From Gymnothorax reevesii (lineage: Eukaryota > Chordata > Actinopteri > Anguilliformes > Muraenidae): a stretch of 64,000 bases of DNA. The DNA lies in contig CM056574.1 in assembly GCA_029721435.1 (NCBI GenBank), forward strand, positions 33,312,001 through 33,376,000, read 5' to 3'. Below are positions 45,995-57,165 of the stretch, piece after piece (positions within the stretch are counted from its first letter, which is position 1; every line of letters starts with the position of its first letter). The notes beneath the pieces are model-generated. The model had not been told where the DNA came from and ran no database searches. It worked only from the letters and a program-made list of their open reading frames with translations. Made by a program: the position numbers and the translations under genes.

Positions 45995-46290
45995 CATTTT
46001 TGTTACCTATTGGGGACCTTTCCCAGTATAAACACTGACCTTGTTGGGAACAGTAGTACTAATGGAGACCAAAGCCCGGTCCTAATATGGTAAACGTCAT
46101 TACTGAGGTCATGGTTGAGGTTAAGGGTCAGTTGTGAATTGAGGTTTTGCTAAGATTAAGGTAAGATATGATTTGGTTAAGGTTAGGGTAGGGTTAGGTT
46201 GTCCATAATTAATAGCAGTCAACGTAATGTCCTAACAAGGATAGCTGCGCGGACTTGTTTATGTGTGTGTGTGTGTGAGTGTGTGTGTGT
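45995..46290 (-). repeat. Fish repeat with degenerate TTAGGG-like core, copy 2, plus (GT)n
   Basis: TTGGGGACCTTTCCC.., then GGTTAAGGTTAGGGTAGGG, then GTCCTAACAAGGATAG and a (GT)n run at about 46261-46290. It is in reverse orientation to the copy at 37481-37700. Confidence 0.65.
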
Positions 46291-46675
46291 ACCTGTTTCT
46301 AAGATCATGGGCAAATGATCTTCTCCTGAGTAGATGAGATGGTAACTGGGATGATTCAATAGTATACTTTGCGGCAAGGCAACCCAAGGACGTTACCAAG
46401 GCTTGAAATTCTTACAAGGAGATTCTTGGGGATTTGCTTGTCTCTCCTCTTTCCCATTCTGGTGGGCAAAATGCATTTTTGTCGTCTCCAGTCAACTTCC
46501 TTGTTTTTGAAATTTTTGTATAATTGGCCTGACAATGCTCAGTAGTACATTACATTATTTTGTGGATCTTCTTGTTGCTTTTATCAGATTTATGAGGGTC
46601 TACAACCACAGCTCTCTTTTCAACTGCCATTTATCTGGTTTTCATCAAGGTGCTGCCTGAATGGCAAAGAGATTC

Positions 46676-47697
46676 ACATGCGCATCACCTTTATTTTTAC
46701 CAGCCTGTGAAAAGGAAACAGTGTCCACTGTAGTTTGCAGATAGTCAGATTGTGTGTCAGAGCTGCAACTGTTCAATTTGGATCCATTATGGTTAGATGT
46801 ATTCTTAAGACAAAACTATACCACCATAGTGGGCGGCACGGTGGCATAGTGGTTAGCACCACTATCCGGCCTGGGGCTTTTGAGTTTGCATGTTCTCCCC
46901 ATGTTTGCGAGGGTTTTCTCCGGGTACTCAGGTTTCCCCCACCCACAAAACATGCAATATAGGAACACTCCTGTATGGCTGTGTGCGAATGTTTGGTGGA
47001 GGTCGGAGGGGCCGTAGGCGCATACTGGCAGCCATGCTTCCATCAGTCTGCCTCAGGGCAGCTGTGGCTACAAAAAACATAGTTTACCACCATCTGAGCG
47101 TGAATGTGTGCGTGAATGAATAATGTATCCATTGTGAAGCGTCTCTGAGTGCCCAGAAAAGCGCTATATAAAACTGATGCATTATTAGTGGAAACGCGCC
47201 ATTATATATATTTTTATATATATTTTACAATGCAATCTTGATATTTTGCACATATTAGTTTGCTTCCCTTCCAGTGTAATTGAAAGGAAGGTGAGGACAT
47301 TGTGGCTAATGACCACAGCAGCGCTGTTTCAAACACACTCCACCACATGAAAATAGAAATACAGCAATGCGCGTCACCTTATTTTTATACCCCTGTGAGA
47401 AGGAAACGATGTTCACTGTAGCTAGAGGATGGTCAACACTGACCAGTTTTGTTTGTCATAGCTGCAACGGTTTTATTTGGATCCATTATGATAAGGTGTA
47501 TTTTTAATTATACGTGATAAAACCATGAAGGATTTGCCATCATTAGCATTTCAAATTTTTTTCTGGTTATTTTGTGCATATTAGTTTATTTCCCTTCTAC
47601 TGTAACAGAAATGAGGGAGAGCACATCGTGACTTATGACCGCAGCCCTGCTGTTCAAACTCAAACACTCAACTACATGAAAATAGCAATACGCTAAT
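46676..47697. repeat. Tandem duplication (~330 bp unit), left copy interrupted
   Basis: The left unit (46676-47362 including an insertion) and right unit (47363-47697) share, in order: ATGCGC.TCACCTT.ATTTTTA, CTGTGA.AAGGAAAC, TTTGGATCCATTATG, GCA.ATTAGTTT..TTCCCTTC, and ACATGAAAATAG.AATAC. They have diverged by roughly a quarter. A 353 bp SINE-like element sits only in the left unit. Confidence 0.85.
46833..47185 (+). mobile_element. SINE-like repeat inserted in a tandem unit
   Basis: The head reads GCGGCACGGTGGCATAGTGG, then GAGTTTGCATGTTCTCCCC, GGGTTTTCTCCGGGTACTC and CCACAAAACATGCA. The tail ends GCGCTATATAAAACTGATGC. TAGTGG flanks both sides (46827-46832, 47186-47191) as a short target duplication. 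It is the same family as 25408-25583. Confidence 0.82.
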
Positions 47698-48771
47698 AGT
47701 AACATAACCAAGACCACACTTCTGCTAAAGACAAACCTGTCCAAATACATGCATAACCTGCTTAGCAGCAGAATGACCAGATGTAAAAATGACCACTGCA
47801 TCTCCTTAAATTTAGCAAACAGACTCGTGTTTCGCTAGATTGCATAATCTGACAAGTGCAGTGGGCTCAAGATCACGTACTCCACTTTACCCCTTTGACT
47901 ATGGACGGTCACAAAATCAGACAGATGTAGGGTCAATCAGCAATCGTTTTAAAACTTTAATTTTTAAACAAAATTCGAAGATAATTCATATATACTCTCC
48001 AACTCAGGCATTATGGGATTTTCAGTGAGAAGCCCTTCAGTAACTTGACCTCATAATGTATGATTACTCCAAACTCTTTCCGAGTTACCTTTCCTAATTA
48101 GCAACCAAACACTAATTCACTAACTTGCAACAACTAATCAGAAGAATAAGCAGCCAATTTGGTTTTAGCTGGCATTAATGTTCATTGCATCTGACAGTTA
48201 TCAGGCATTTTCCTATCCACATTAATTATGATCCAAAATGTGTCTTTCATAGATTGCAAATTCATGTAGCTCAAAATATAGCCCATATTCTTTAGCTAGG
48301 CTTACGAGGAACACTGTTTAGCGCTAATATTTGATAGGGTTTGAAATGATCAAGATGTTCCGTGTTTTAAATCTTTTATTTTTAATACTGAAAACATCCT
48401 GAATAAGTTAAGTGCCATCTTAAAATGAAATACACTGCTACATGCTAAAATGGGCGATGGAATTCAGAGAATGTTTAGAATTTTTTGACTTATTGCCATC
48501 CATACAATATCACATCTTACATCGTAAATGTAGCCTATCGGTGAGCTCTTTGTCATTTTTTTTATCAATAATTAGTCAGTATAGGCTAATCTATTTGCCT
48601 TTTTTTATTCAGTTATTTGATTATTTGATTATTAATCAGACAATTTTCAATGGGAACAGGTTGAGAGCAATCATGTGTTTAAAGGTGATGTTACTGAAGT
48701 GCTTCCCTGCAAGCCACTGCAAATCCAGTAACCCCAGCATTACTTCTAGGGGAAGTTGCAGTCGAAGGGTT
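47698..48771. other. Presumed intron, no gene seen
   Basis: A/T-rich. No supported feature. Confidence 0.5.
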
Positions 48772-49726
48772 TATGCATATTACACCACCCTGCATAATTT
48801 TTGCTATAAAATCCAATTTTTGTTTCTAACTAACTTTAGGGAGCCGATTCCAAAAATAGTGTCAGTTTTGCTCTAGCGTGACACATTTTCTCACAATGTA
48901 TGATGAGCATTTCATAGTATTGTCACTTTCGACGACCACTTGTACAATTAAGAAGTGCTTAACCACCAGAAAAACTGCCACAAAGAAAGATTTCCATTTT
49001 CCTCTGAGCCTGGTGAGAACTACTTGTTCAATTCTTGGCTGATTTTCACATATAGAATGATTCGAGGACATAATTTTGTGCTTAATCCTGATGTCAGGCA
49101 TAGTAATATGGCCACTGACAGAGGAAAATGCAGGCATGAAAAAGATGTTTTCTGCTACATCTCTTGGTGTTTCACTACACCCAAATAGCATTTGTTGCCG
49201 TTTTGATCGGTGCGTAAAACTCGATTTATATGATGTAATAAGGAATATCTTCATTCTTTTTCTGTGAAAAAAAAACTGTGATAGAAACTTTTTACTTGCA
49301 TTTTTGAATACAGCATCCTCAAATTAAGTAATATGAGGCTTTTTTGGGAAATCAGCAGAACATTTTTTTTCAACATGCAGGGTGGTGTTATAGTCGGCGC
49401 CTATAGAGAGACTGCCCCAAATAAAATTAATCCCGTAAATCAAAGAAAAGAAAATTTAATCCTTAAGTAAGCTGCATTTTGTTTTATTACATCTTGCAGA
49501 ATGCTTAAAATCTAACTGTCATTTTGCTTTCATTTATCATTGTGTATTTTTAGATATATCAAGATGAAAAAAAGAATTTGCAATTTGTCAAAAAACCTGA
49601 TGTGCTACACAAATTTTTAGGGCAAATTTGGAATCAGCGCCTTCGAATGATATAAAATCAACATAGTTTATCAAATCAGCAGAGAAAAAGTTTCAAAATG
49701 CAGGGCGGTGTTATTAATGCATATTA
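48772..49726. repeat. Inverted-repeat element with duplicated right end
   Basis: TATGCATATTACACCACCCT at 48772 is mirrored by ATGCAGGGYGGTGTTA at 49375 and again at 49698, where it continues TTAATGCATATTA. Both right-end copies are preceded by AAATCAGCAGA. The interior has a 130-codon minus-strand frame (49254-48862) without a recognised domain. Likely a non-autonomous DNA transposon. Confidence 0.6.
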
Positions 49727-50748
49727 TTAAACAACACCAGGAAAAGGAAGTCTTTGTCAAGCTTCTCGCAGAGTTTCATTGAATGAGTGTGACCTTAAGC
49801 TTGCATTTATTCAGGGCAGCTTCTGATTAAATCAAACAATTAACACCGCAGAAAAAATTAACAAGGCCAGGGCTCATTTGCTGATTAAGGCATACGGAAA
49901 AAACAACACACAAAATGTCCTTTATGAATATGCAAAGGGTCTCAGCAGGCAGTGCCATGGTGCAATAGCACAAGAGTGTGTGCGTGCGAGGAAAGAGAGA
50001 AAGAGTAAATCACAAAGATGTCCTCATATGATAAAGGCTCTCTTATGATATTCCAGTCGGTAGTGAGTGCAAACCTCACACGGAGTCAGACAGCTGAAAC
50101 ATGGTCCTTCGGTTATCCCAGGGTTATGAAAAAGGCTTCATTTACTGGCATTTACCGCTTTTAGTACCAGAATTCCAGGTAAAAAGAAACCTGCTGCATT
50201 CAAAACAGCAAACACATACAGCAATGAACTGCCTGACAGCAGAGCAGGAATTAGCTGCCGTTCAGCAGTCAGTTTGCTAATCGCATGCTGGTGAGAACCA
50301 GGCAGAGCGAAACCACAACTCTAATTTGAAAATGCATGACAGAATAAATAAAGGAGATTACTCTAGGATTGGATACAACTGACATCTCAAAATGGACACT
50401 GCTGATTGGCAGTACCCCTTCCAGTACCGTTAAATTCCTCAGAGCGGCATGGTGGATGTGAAGAGGGTGTGGCGTGCACGCGAGAAGATGTAAAATGCTT
50501 CATGTGGCTCAAGTGCTTCCTTTCTGATGGTAAAAACAACCTTTTTTTATGCTGATAAAAGAACAGTGTCCTAATGTCTGATGTTGTAAAGGGGCCTTGG
50601 ACTAGGAGAGGGTCACTTATAAAGAAGACTAACTCAGATTTCCGACACATACATTACATATTATTACATGACGTAGAATTAAAATGGAGTGAACAAAACA
50701 GAAAATGTATTCACCAAATAAACCCTTTCAAGTGAAAGCTCACATAAG
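49727..50748. other. Presumed intron, no gene seen
   Basis: No feature is supported. The 87-codon minus frame at 50387-50650 is unrecognised. Confidence 0.5.
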
Positions 50749-51460
50749 GGTCATTCCATACTAAACTGTACAATTCACTGTGTTGTAAAAGAATGGTCAA
50801 TAAATTTTTTTCTAAGATAATTAAATGATTAGCATTGTTCATATTTATTCACTCCGGGACTGAAGATATACATAAGAAAAAAATAGAGTGATCGGTCCTA
50901 CAACACAGCAGAAAAAGTGGTGTCCTGATGTCAGTCAAGGCATTTTGAAAGCCGTATTTTGTCACAAAAACTTCATGAAATGCTCATGACATCTCAGTTG
51001 ATACTACAAAATAAAGTAAAATGAAATATTGCAGAGAAATACCCATAATAATGATTTCAATTGTCTGCACTAAATTACCGGGACTCGTCTGATCAGAAAT
51101 ACTATTTGAAATGACCGTCATGGGCATAACCAGTCGTGTCCTCACGTGTTACGTCCTGAAATGTGGGTTAATTTGCATAATGAGCGCAAATGGTGTAAAG
51201 ATGACTGCGGCAAAATAAGGTACTCACTTCCTGCATCAAAATTTCACAAGACAATCATATATACCACATTTTAAAAAATAATGATTGAAAAAAAGACATT
51301 TTTTCTGTGTCCTAATATCGTGTTACGACCATAACAACATCAAGAAATATGCATAGATCGTGTCCTGTGTATAGACTGTACCAACAGATGGACGCAGCAC
51401 CCGGATCTAAAAAGTGAGGCTGATGCAGAAATCTCAAAAAATTTGCATTATGTTTAATGG

Positions 51461-51474
51461 CCAGCAGATGGCGA
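51461..51474 (+). promoter_or_regulatory. CTCF-like motif
   Basis: CCAGCAGATGGCGA fits the CTCF core CCASYAGRKGGCRS. It lies within the inverted-repeat element. Prediction only. Confidence 0.35.
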
Positions 51475-52010
51475 CGTCGGTGGTTGCAGAAAGAAGTTCA
51501 ATGCTATTGAAGTCTATGATAAAATGACCCTACTTTGACACCTGATTTATTATTTAATTCTCACTCTTTGAAATGTCATCTTGAGAATAAAATAATATAT
51601 TCCTATGGTGATTTAGAGCAACGGGTAACCAGTCACAAAATTTTAACAATGCTTTGCACTGAAGCCAGGTGAACGGAATACAAACATTGAGGACAATAGA
51701 CATGAAAAACTTTGACTGGCTGTAATTGTCCATAAATGTTGCTGATAGGCCGAGGCCATTTATCATACAAAAGAATTGACCTTGAAATGTATCTGATTTT
51801 CAGGAATTCAATATCAGTTTTGTATACTCGTTACACCCACAACGCCTGCCACCTTAGTACATTACGGGGTCACCGAAATGAAGTGATCACTCGGTTTATC
51901 TTTAGCTTGCTTCTTTCTGATGCCCATGGATGGGGTTTCACCACTGCGATGAAAAACTTCGGAAAAGGAGTCTTTGAATTTTCGTTACCATTGTGTAATG
52001 TGGAAAGAAG

Positions 52011-52024
52011 CCACTAGATGGCAG
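52011..52024 (+). promoter_or_regulatory. CTCF-like motif
   Basis: CCACTAGATGGCAG fits the CTCF core closely. It lies within the same element, 550 bp from the other site and in the same orientation. Confidence 0.4.
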
Positions 52025-52029
52025 TATTC

Positions 52030-52478
52030 AGCTTTTTTTGTTAAGCCCAGTCTGGAGCTAGGTTTGGGCCTGTCCTGGGCATGTCTAAGACGGAAAGTCC
52101 CAGAGAATTAAAAAAAAAGTCTAAAAGGTGGGAGGGGGCTGCAAAAGAGTATATAAGGAGAGAAATTGAGAGAGTGAAGTAGTAAGAGAAATTGCAAGGA
52201 GAAGGATACATTTGACCAGACCTGTCACTCTGTTCAAGACCTGTGAAGTTTTTTTTTTTGTGGATTTTTGCCTGCGTTGGAGCATTTTCCTCAGCCAGAA
52301 CTTCACCAAGCGACCCCATCTCAAGGGACTGTAAATATTTTTTTTTCTTGTATATATCAATCTTAGTCAGTAGAGTAGATTGTAGGTTAGTGTTAGTCTT
52401 TGTTTAATAAAAATCGGTTTGAGTTTTGAAATTCTGTCTGTCATCCCTTGCTGTCTTATGTCATAACAAATTGGGGCC
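52030..52478 (+). mobile_element. LTR-like segment (retrotransposon LTR)
   Basis: It has the order of an LTR: a GC-containing upstream part, TATATAAG at 52150-52157, a transcribed-looking region, AATAAA at 52406-52411 and a T/C-rich U5-like part ending ATGTCATAACAAA. TTGGGGCC follows at 52471, resembling the start of a primer-binding site (usually TGG-initial). No internal retroelement sequence follows: 20-50 bp later the outer inverted repeat begins. The boundaries and class (gypsy-like or other) are uncertain. Confidence 0.55.
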
Positions 52479-52639
52479 ATAACAAATGTAACACCTTTGT
52501 ACAATTTAGTATGGAATGACCGATATATGAGACTAAAAAAGTTCTGAACTGGACATACCAATTAAGACACAACAGTCATTAATAACTCATTAATGAGTTA
52601 ATAAAGCAATGCAGATGCAGAATAGTCTAAAAATAGAGC

Positions 52640-52990
52640 TCAAAAATGACTTTGACGCTCACAGCTAAACATTCATCTGCAAGTCCTGCAGTCGGGCGTT
52701 TGAATCCCAGCCATGCCACTACCGGCTATGGCTGTAGGTCCACACAGGCGATGCAACAATTGGAACAGCCTCACAGAGGATAATGGGTATTAAGCCAGAG
52801 AAAATTCGCTAGTTCATCACTCTCTAGTGACCACTTCTGGTCAGCCAGGCGCATGTAGCTGTACGAGAGAAATTGTCCGCCGACTACATGACCTTCCCGC
52901 AGCATAGGGAGTGTGTAATTGATGGTGAGACTGCATGTAAAGAAGCGAGGGCTCGTCATCACGTGAGCAGAAGAATCATGTACTGATGCA
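52640..52990 (+). mobile_element. Possible tRNA-derived SINE fragment
   Basis: GGGCGTTTGAATCCCAGC at 52694 resembles a pol III B box. The downstream wording (CAATTGGAACAGCC.., CACTCTCTAGTGACC, GAGGGGAGCAG) recalls fish SINE bodies. No A box or tail could be fixed. Confidence 0.35.
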
Positions 52991-53427
52991 TCATCCTCCT
53001 CACTCGAGGGGAGCAGGTCGTTTTCAGTGGTCTAAACAGTTCTTCAGAGCTCAGGGTGGGGGGAAAAAAAGGATAAACATCCAAAAACTAGGGGGTCTAG
53101 AGAGCCTGAGCAGCTCACCTGGATCTGTATGAAAATGAACAAATTCTTAAAATTACAGAAACATAATTTACTGCCGCATACGAGTAACAAAGTACAGGAT
53201 CTTAATGAAATACCAAAAAACATGGTTGCGATACCGACCAAGTCCCATAATTACGCAAAATCAATTTTTAAATGGAAAAGGAATAAATACATCAGTTCGA
53301 TTCTAACGGAAATTCCAATGGATTCTGATTATCATTTCAAGAATTTAATGAGCAAATTGAATATGATGGTTTATTCAGATGCTAGAGTGAAATACAACAA
53401 AAATCATCATATTTGATGTTTTAAGGC
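52991..53427. other. Presumed intron with one unidentified open frame
   Basis: A plus-strand 95-codon frame (53129-53416, MKMNKFLKLQKHN..) is Lys/Asn-rich as expected from AT-rich DNA. Not recognised. Confidence 0.4.
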
Positions 53428-53800
53428 AATTAACTCCTACAAAGAGCAATTGGACAATTTCAGTGTAATGGAGACTGTTGTAGATCTTTATTTGCTGATT
53501 GTTTTAGCAATTCAATGTCTTTCTCCATCTCTTATAGTTTTCATTATATAGGCCAAAAAATGCTAAATTGTGAAATTTGACATTTCCTGGCCAATAACTC
53601 CAACAACGATGCATTGTACCCTGTGGAGACTTTTGTAGAGTTTCATCTGTTGATCATTTTGAGGTAATGGTTTTTTTCTCTAGCTGCTTTAGTTCCTGTT
53701 ATGTAGTTTCAGAGAAGATGATTTTGGACAAATTTTAATGACAGATGATGATGACGACGAACTCCAAGTGATGGTAATAGCTCACCTGGACCTTTGGAAG
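53428..53800 (+). repeat. Dispersed repeat with ~150 bp internal tandem
   Basis: Two units share GGC.AATAACTCC.ACAA...., GGAGACT.TTGTAGA..TT and CTG.TGATTGTTTT/GATCATTTT. They are followed by GATGATGATGACGACGAACT and AATAGCTCACCTGGACC. The design parallels family A (short repeated units plus a fixed 3' end). Confidence 0.5.
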
Positions 53801-54404
53801 AAGACAAGATCACATAAATATTCCCCATCATCATGGAGTCCCATTTCCAAACACAATCACAGTCATGATTAATAACACACAGACACAAAATTCCACTCAT
53901 CAAGGTAAAGTTGCTTCTGAAAAAACTTGTCCCCATTATCCGTATGGATGGGAAAGACAGGCTCCAGTGCAATATCCCCCGCTCCGCTACGTGGCAGGGG
54001 CTTCAAAACAGAATGAAGAACCGAGAAACACTCCAGCTTGCCACCTGGACATCCCACACCATGAAATCATAATTTCCATTCTGGGGCCCCGCTGGAGAGT
54101 GTATGGGGAACACTGGTTACCCAGGGCGACGGAACAGGAGTGTCAGGTCTCGGCAGAGCGCCTATCTGAGGTCCAAATGGGTTAAGAATCCTTTTGGGAG
54201 CTCCACTGACTGTTATGATTTAACCCAGGCGAATTAACCCCCCCTCCTCTTCTGGGGCACAGGGGTAAGCGGGGGTAGACCCTCCCTCTCTGGGTCTGCG
54301 CCCAGATACGCTGGAGGTCTGTCTGCATCAGATAACTGTACTGACAACCACAGGATCAGTGTCTGTCTGCTGCCGAAAAAACGCTGCACACAGGATAAGG
54401 AGAA
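53801..54404. other. Presumed intron, no gene seen
   Basis: Unique-looking sequence. No coding signature is recognised. Confidence 0.5.
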
Positions 54405-54710
54405 CGGCTAGTGTGTATCTGTGTGTGTGTGGCAGGGTACATGTGACTCTGAGTGACTGTCGGTGTAAATGCAAGGATGTGTGCGTTTGTGCCAATGCAC
54501 ATGTGATCATGTATGTGTGTACTTGTGTGTATGTGCATGCACGCCAGTATGTATGGGAGTGTGTGCGAGCATGTACATGTGTAAATGTGTGTGTGTGTGT
54601 GTCAGACCTGCATGCATGCTGGTGAGGAGTACTGCACGTGTCAGTGTCTGTGTATGTGCTCCAGTACAAGAGTGCGCGTGTGTGCGTTTGTGTGTGTACA
54701 TACAGGCAAA
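54405..54710. repeat. Degenerate (TG)n-rich tract
   Basis: TG/TGCA-rich, with clean (TG)n at about 54587-54602. Long Cys/Val and His/Thr frames on both strands are artefacts. Confidence 0.85.
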
Positions 54711-54852
54711 TATGTGGGGGAGAAAAGATGATCAGGACAAGTAGCAGCATTTGCAGCACCTCTCCACTGCAACAGCCAACAATGACATCATTTCCATAGC
54801 CTGGAAGAACTACCTGCTCCTACAGCCTCTGGATAGACTGACACGACTATTG

Positions 54853-54856
54853 CTTT

Positions 54857-54897
<41 letters not shown>

Positions 54898-54906
54898 AAA
54901 AAAAAA
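54853..54906. repeat. T8(AC)n A14 compound repeat
   Basis: A T-run, about 16 AC units and a run of about 14 A. Confidence 0.95.
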
Positions 54907-55700
54907 GACATCATTGCCGCTACCCAGAACTCTTAAAATTTTTTTTGTCAACAGCCACTTGGTTCATGCAGATGTAATTAGTTCCTAACAATTCAGTCAG
55001 ATAATATCATATCAGGGCATATCATCGTCTAGAACTGCATCCCCAGACTGCCTTGCTTCCGAGAAATAACAGTGCTGCGGCATCTAGCTTTACATGTAAA
55101 ACGGTGAAATGAAGCCCTAGTGAAAGTTCAGTTAGGAAGACTTTTCTTTCATAGTTTATTTTCATTAAATCTGCTTTCACTCCTCACACGCATGCTCGCC
55201 CATAATTCCAGCTACAATCATGTCGGGCTGTCAGCTGAGACATCGGCTGTGTTAGCCGTTGATCGCATCCATCCAAAACCACCATGACGTACACACGTCC
55301 TCAGCCAATCACCTTGCTGCTGTCTTTTTAAATATAACTCTTTATCTGCCTTTGGCGTGTCGATGCTGCTGTTCAGCACACCCTCCGCCTCCCCGCCCAG
55401 CCTTTGCAAGTTCATCAGCTTCATCGTTCATCATCCTCATCAGTCAGCAGAGTCATCAGCCACCACCTCCACCAGTATCTGGACTCCATGGGGGGATTTA
55501 TCCTGCAGCAGCTCGGGGCAGATGCTCCTCTACTACAAAATCTCCCTGTTGATTCCAAGTGCCTGAGACTTTGTTAAGGCAAAGATCACAACCGTTAATC
55601 TGTTCACACTGTAATAAAGGATCACCTTTACGTAACCCATGGGACTCTCCTCACTGAACTGACTTTTATCATCAACTGAGAAGCTGGTAGCTTCAACACG
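54907..55700. other. Presumed intron, no gene seen
   Basis: No feature is supported. Frames at 55259-55566 are Ser/Pro-rich without family match. Confidence 0.5.
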
Positions 55701-55725
55701 GTGAATCGCAAGAACTTAATGCACA

Positions 55726-56242
55726 GCAGATATATCCCCAAAAGGACAGCATTCTGTGTGACACGATTCCCAACCAAAATGTTTGAGTTATCGCATTTGG
55801 AAGTATAAAATGTATCCTGGTGGCAGCACCGCAGGACAGGTTGCAGTGTCACATAAAACAACGACATTAGTCCTCCATGTACCAGGGATGAATAGAAAGA
55901 GTCATGCATTTTATGCAATTCCATAAAAATGATAGGTTACTGCAAAACTAGGCTTATGCCGTCGGAGGCGACGGCTTGGGGTATATCCCCGAGCGCCCCC
56001 AATCCTCCAACTCCCCAATCCTCGAATAGACCCAATACAATACAAAGCCCCTCAGGTCATGACCTTTCATTTGAACTTAATTTCAGGTCAATCGGACAAA
56101 TGGTTCTGAAGATATGGCCAAAATGGTCATTTTCCATCACAAAGCTCCACCTGATGGCAAAATATTGAACCATACAGGTATGATGTCATCATGTGACACG
56201 TTGTGAAGTCATGACCTTGCAGTTGCACATAGTTTCATCATA
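55726..56242. mobile_element. Composite insertion (family A copy 2) flanked by 25 bp direct repeats
   Basis: The 517 bp between two perfect 25 bp direct repeats (GTGAATCGCAAGAACTTAAT.., 55701-55725 and 56243-56267) consists of a ~220 bp block (GCAGATATATCCCC.. to ..GGTTACTGCAAA) joined to a truncated family A copy (55947-56241). The same junction occurs at 60681-61190 with about 95% similarity, showing that the two parts move or were duplicated together. Confidence 0.82.
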
Positions 56243-56279
56243 GTGAATCGCAAGAACTTAATGCACACATTTACGTCAG

Positions 56280-56800
56280 GCCTACTGAAGAAAGGCGTCT
56301 GCAGAAAAGTCATTTTGCCAACTTTCAGTCCTGGCTTTAGTAAAGCCAAGTGATTTACAACACTTCCTGCACCTATTCAACAGAAGAAGAGTCATCCCAA
56401 TTGCCATCAGTGACTTGCTCAAAAGCCAGCGTCTCCCATGATCAGGGACTGTATCAGAGCACTCAAGATGGGTAATTTGCGCATCTGTCGAATACAAAAT
56501 TGACGCAGGAGGATACATGGACATTTTGGAATAATTTATGTGCCTTCCAGACGTCATCTTCTTCAAAGACGCCCTCGCTTGTTCCAGGAAGATAACACCA
56601 AACCACAATCTGCACATATTATAAAAACATAGCTTCACTGGCTCAGAATTTATGTGCTGCCTCCACCCCAGACCCGTCTCCCATTAAAAAAGTGTGGTGG
56701 ATTATTAAGTGCAAAATACAACAGTGAAAATCCCAGACTACTGGCCAAGTGAAGCCCAACATCAGGTAAGAATGGGAACATTTTGAAAGTTCCAAATTCA
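56280..56800 (+). pseudogene. Tc1-like transposase remnant
   Basis: The plus strand, with shifts, reads ALKMGNLRICR, then PSRRHLLQRRPRLF, then QEDNTKPQSAHIIKT, then a stop and LHWLRIYV, then LKKCGGLLSAKYN. This is the Tc1 layout with the second catalytic region (normally FQQDNA.PHSA) and the Pro-rich SP..IE.VW region degraded. The inverted repeats are not visible. Confidence 0.72.
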
Positions 56801-56935
56801 CTACTATGACTTATTTAAAGAAGAGATGACACTAGCCAGTGGTGAACATGCCCCAACCCCAACTTCACTGGAATGCAGCACAGACATGACATTCCAAAAT
56901 AATGTTTTAAACAAGAGCCATCTGGCAATGGCAGA

Positions 56936-57165
56936 TCCCCCAGGCTGTAGGTTGTGTAACCTACAGGTTGTGTGGACAGACGGACGGACCGAAACCCCCA
57001 AAAGGCACAACTAGACCATAAGGAGAAGCTCCATATCAAATTTGGTGTTTGTAAGTGGTATAGTTTCCGGAAACTATTTTAATACAGACGGATGGACAGA
57101 CGGACGGAAAGACTGATATACTGATCGCTATATCCCCCCGCATTATATTCCGGGGGGATAAAAAG
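56936..57165. repeat. Short repeat with GACGGACGG block and terminal hairpin
   Basis: GGACAGACGGACGGACC occurs near 56978 and again as GATGGACAGACGGACGG near 57089. The right end is a hairpin TATCCCCCCGC..GGGGGGATA at 57131-57160. The arrangement parallels 8840-9057 but the sequence is different. A smaller hairpin (TGTAGGTTGTGTAACCTACA) sits at about 56946-56965. Confidence 0.55.

Larger units (their letters stand above)
50749..52521. mobile_element. 1.77 kb element with 25 bp inverted repeats
   Basis: GGTCATTCCATACTAAACTG (25 bp with the following TACAA, 50749-50773) is repeated inverted at 52497-52521 with a single mismatch. Inside are several GTGTCCT..TGTTACG-type repeats, two CTCF-like motifs and, near the right end, an LTR-like segment. 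No transposase is recognised and no clean target duplication is seen. Confidence 0.75.

Noticed and set aside
54328..54759. 143-codon minus-strand frame and overlapping plus-strand Cys/Val frames
   Set aside because: They derive from the TG-rich tract; all readings are repeat artefacts.
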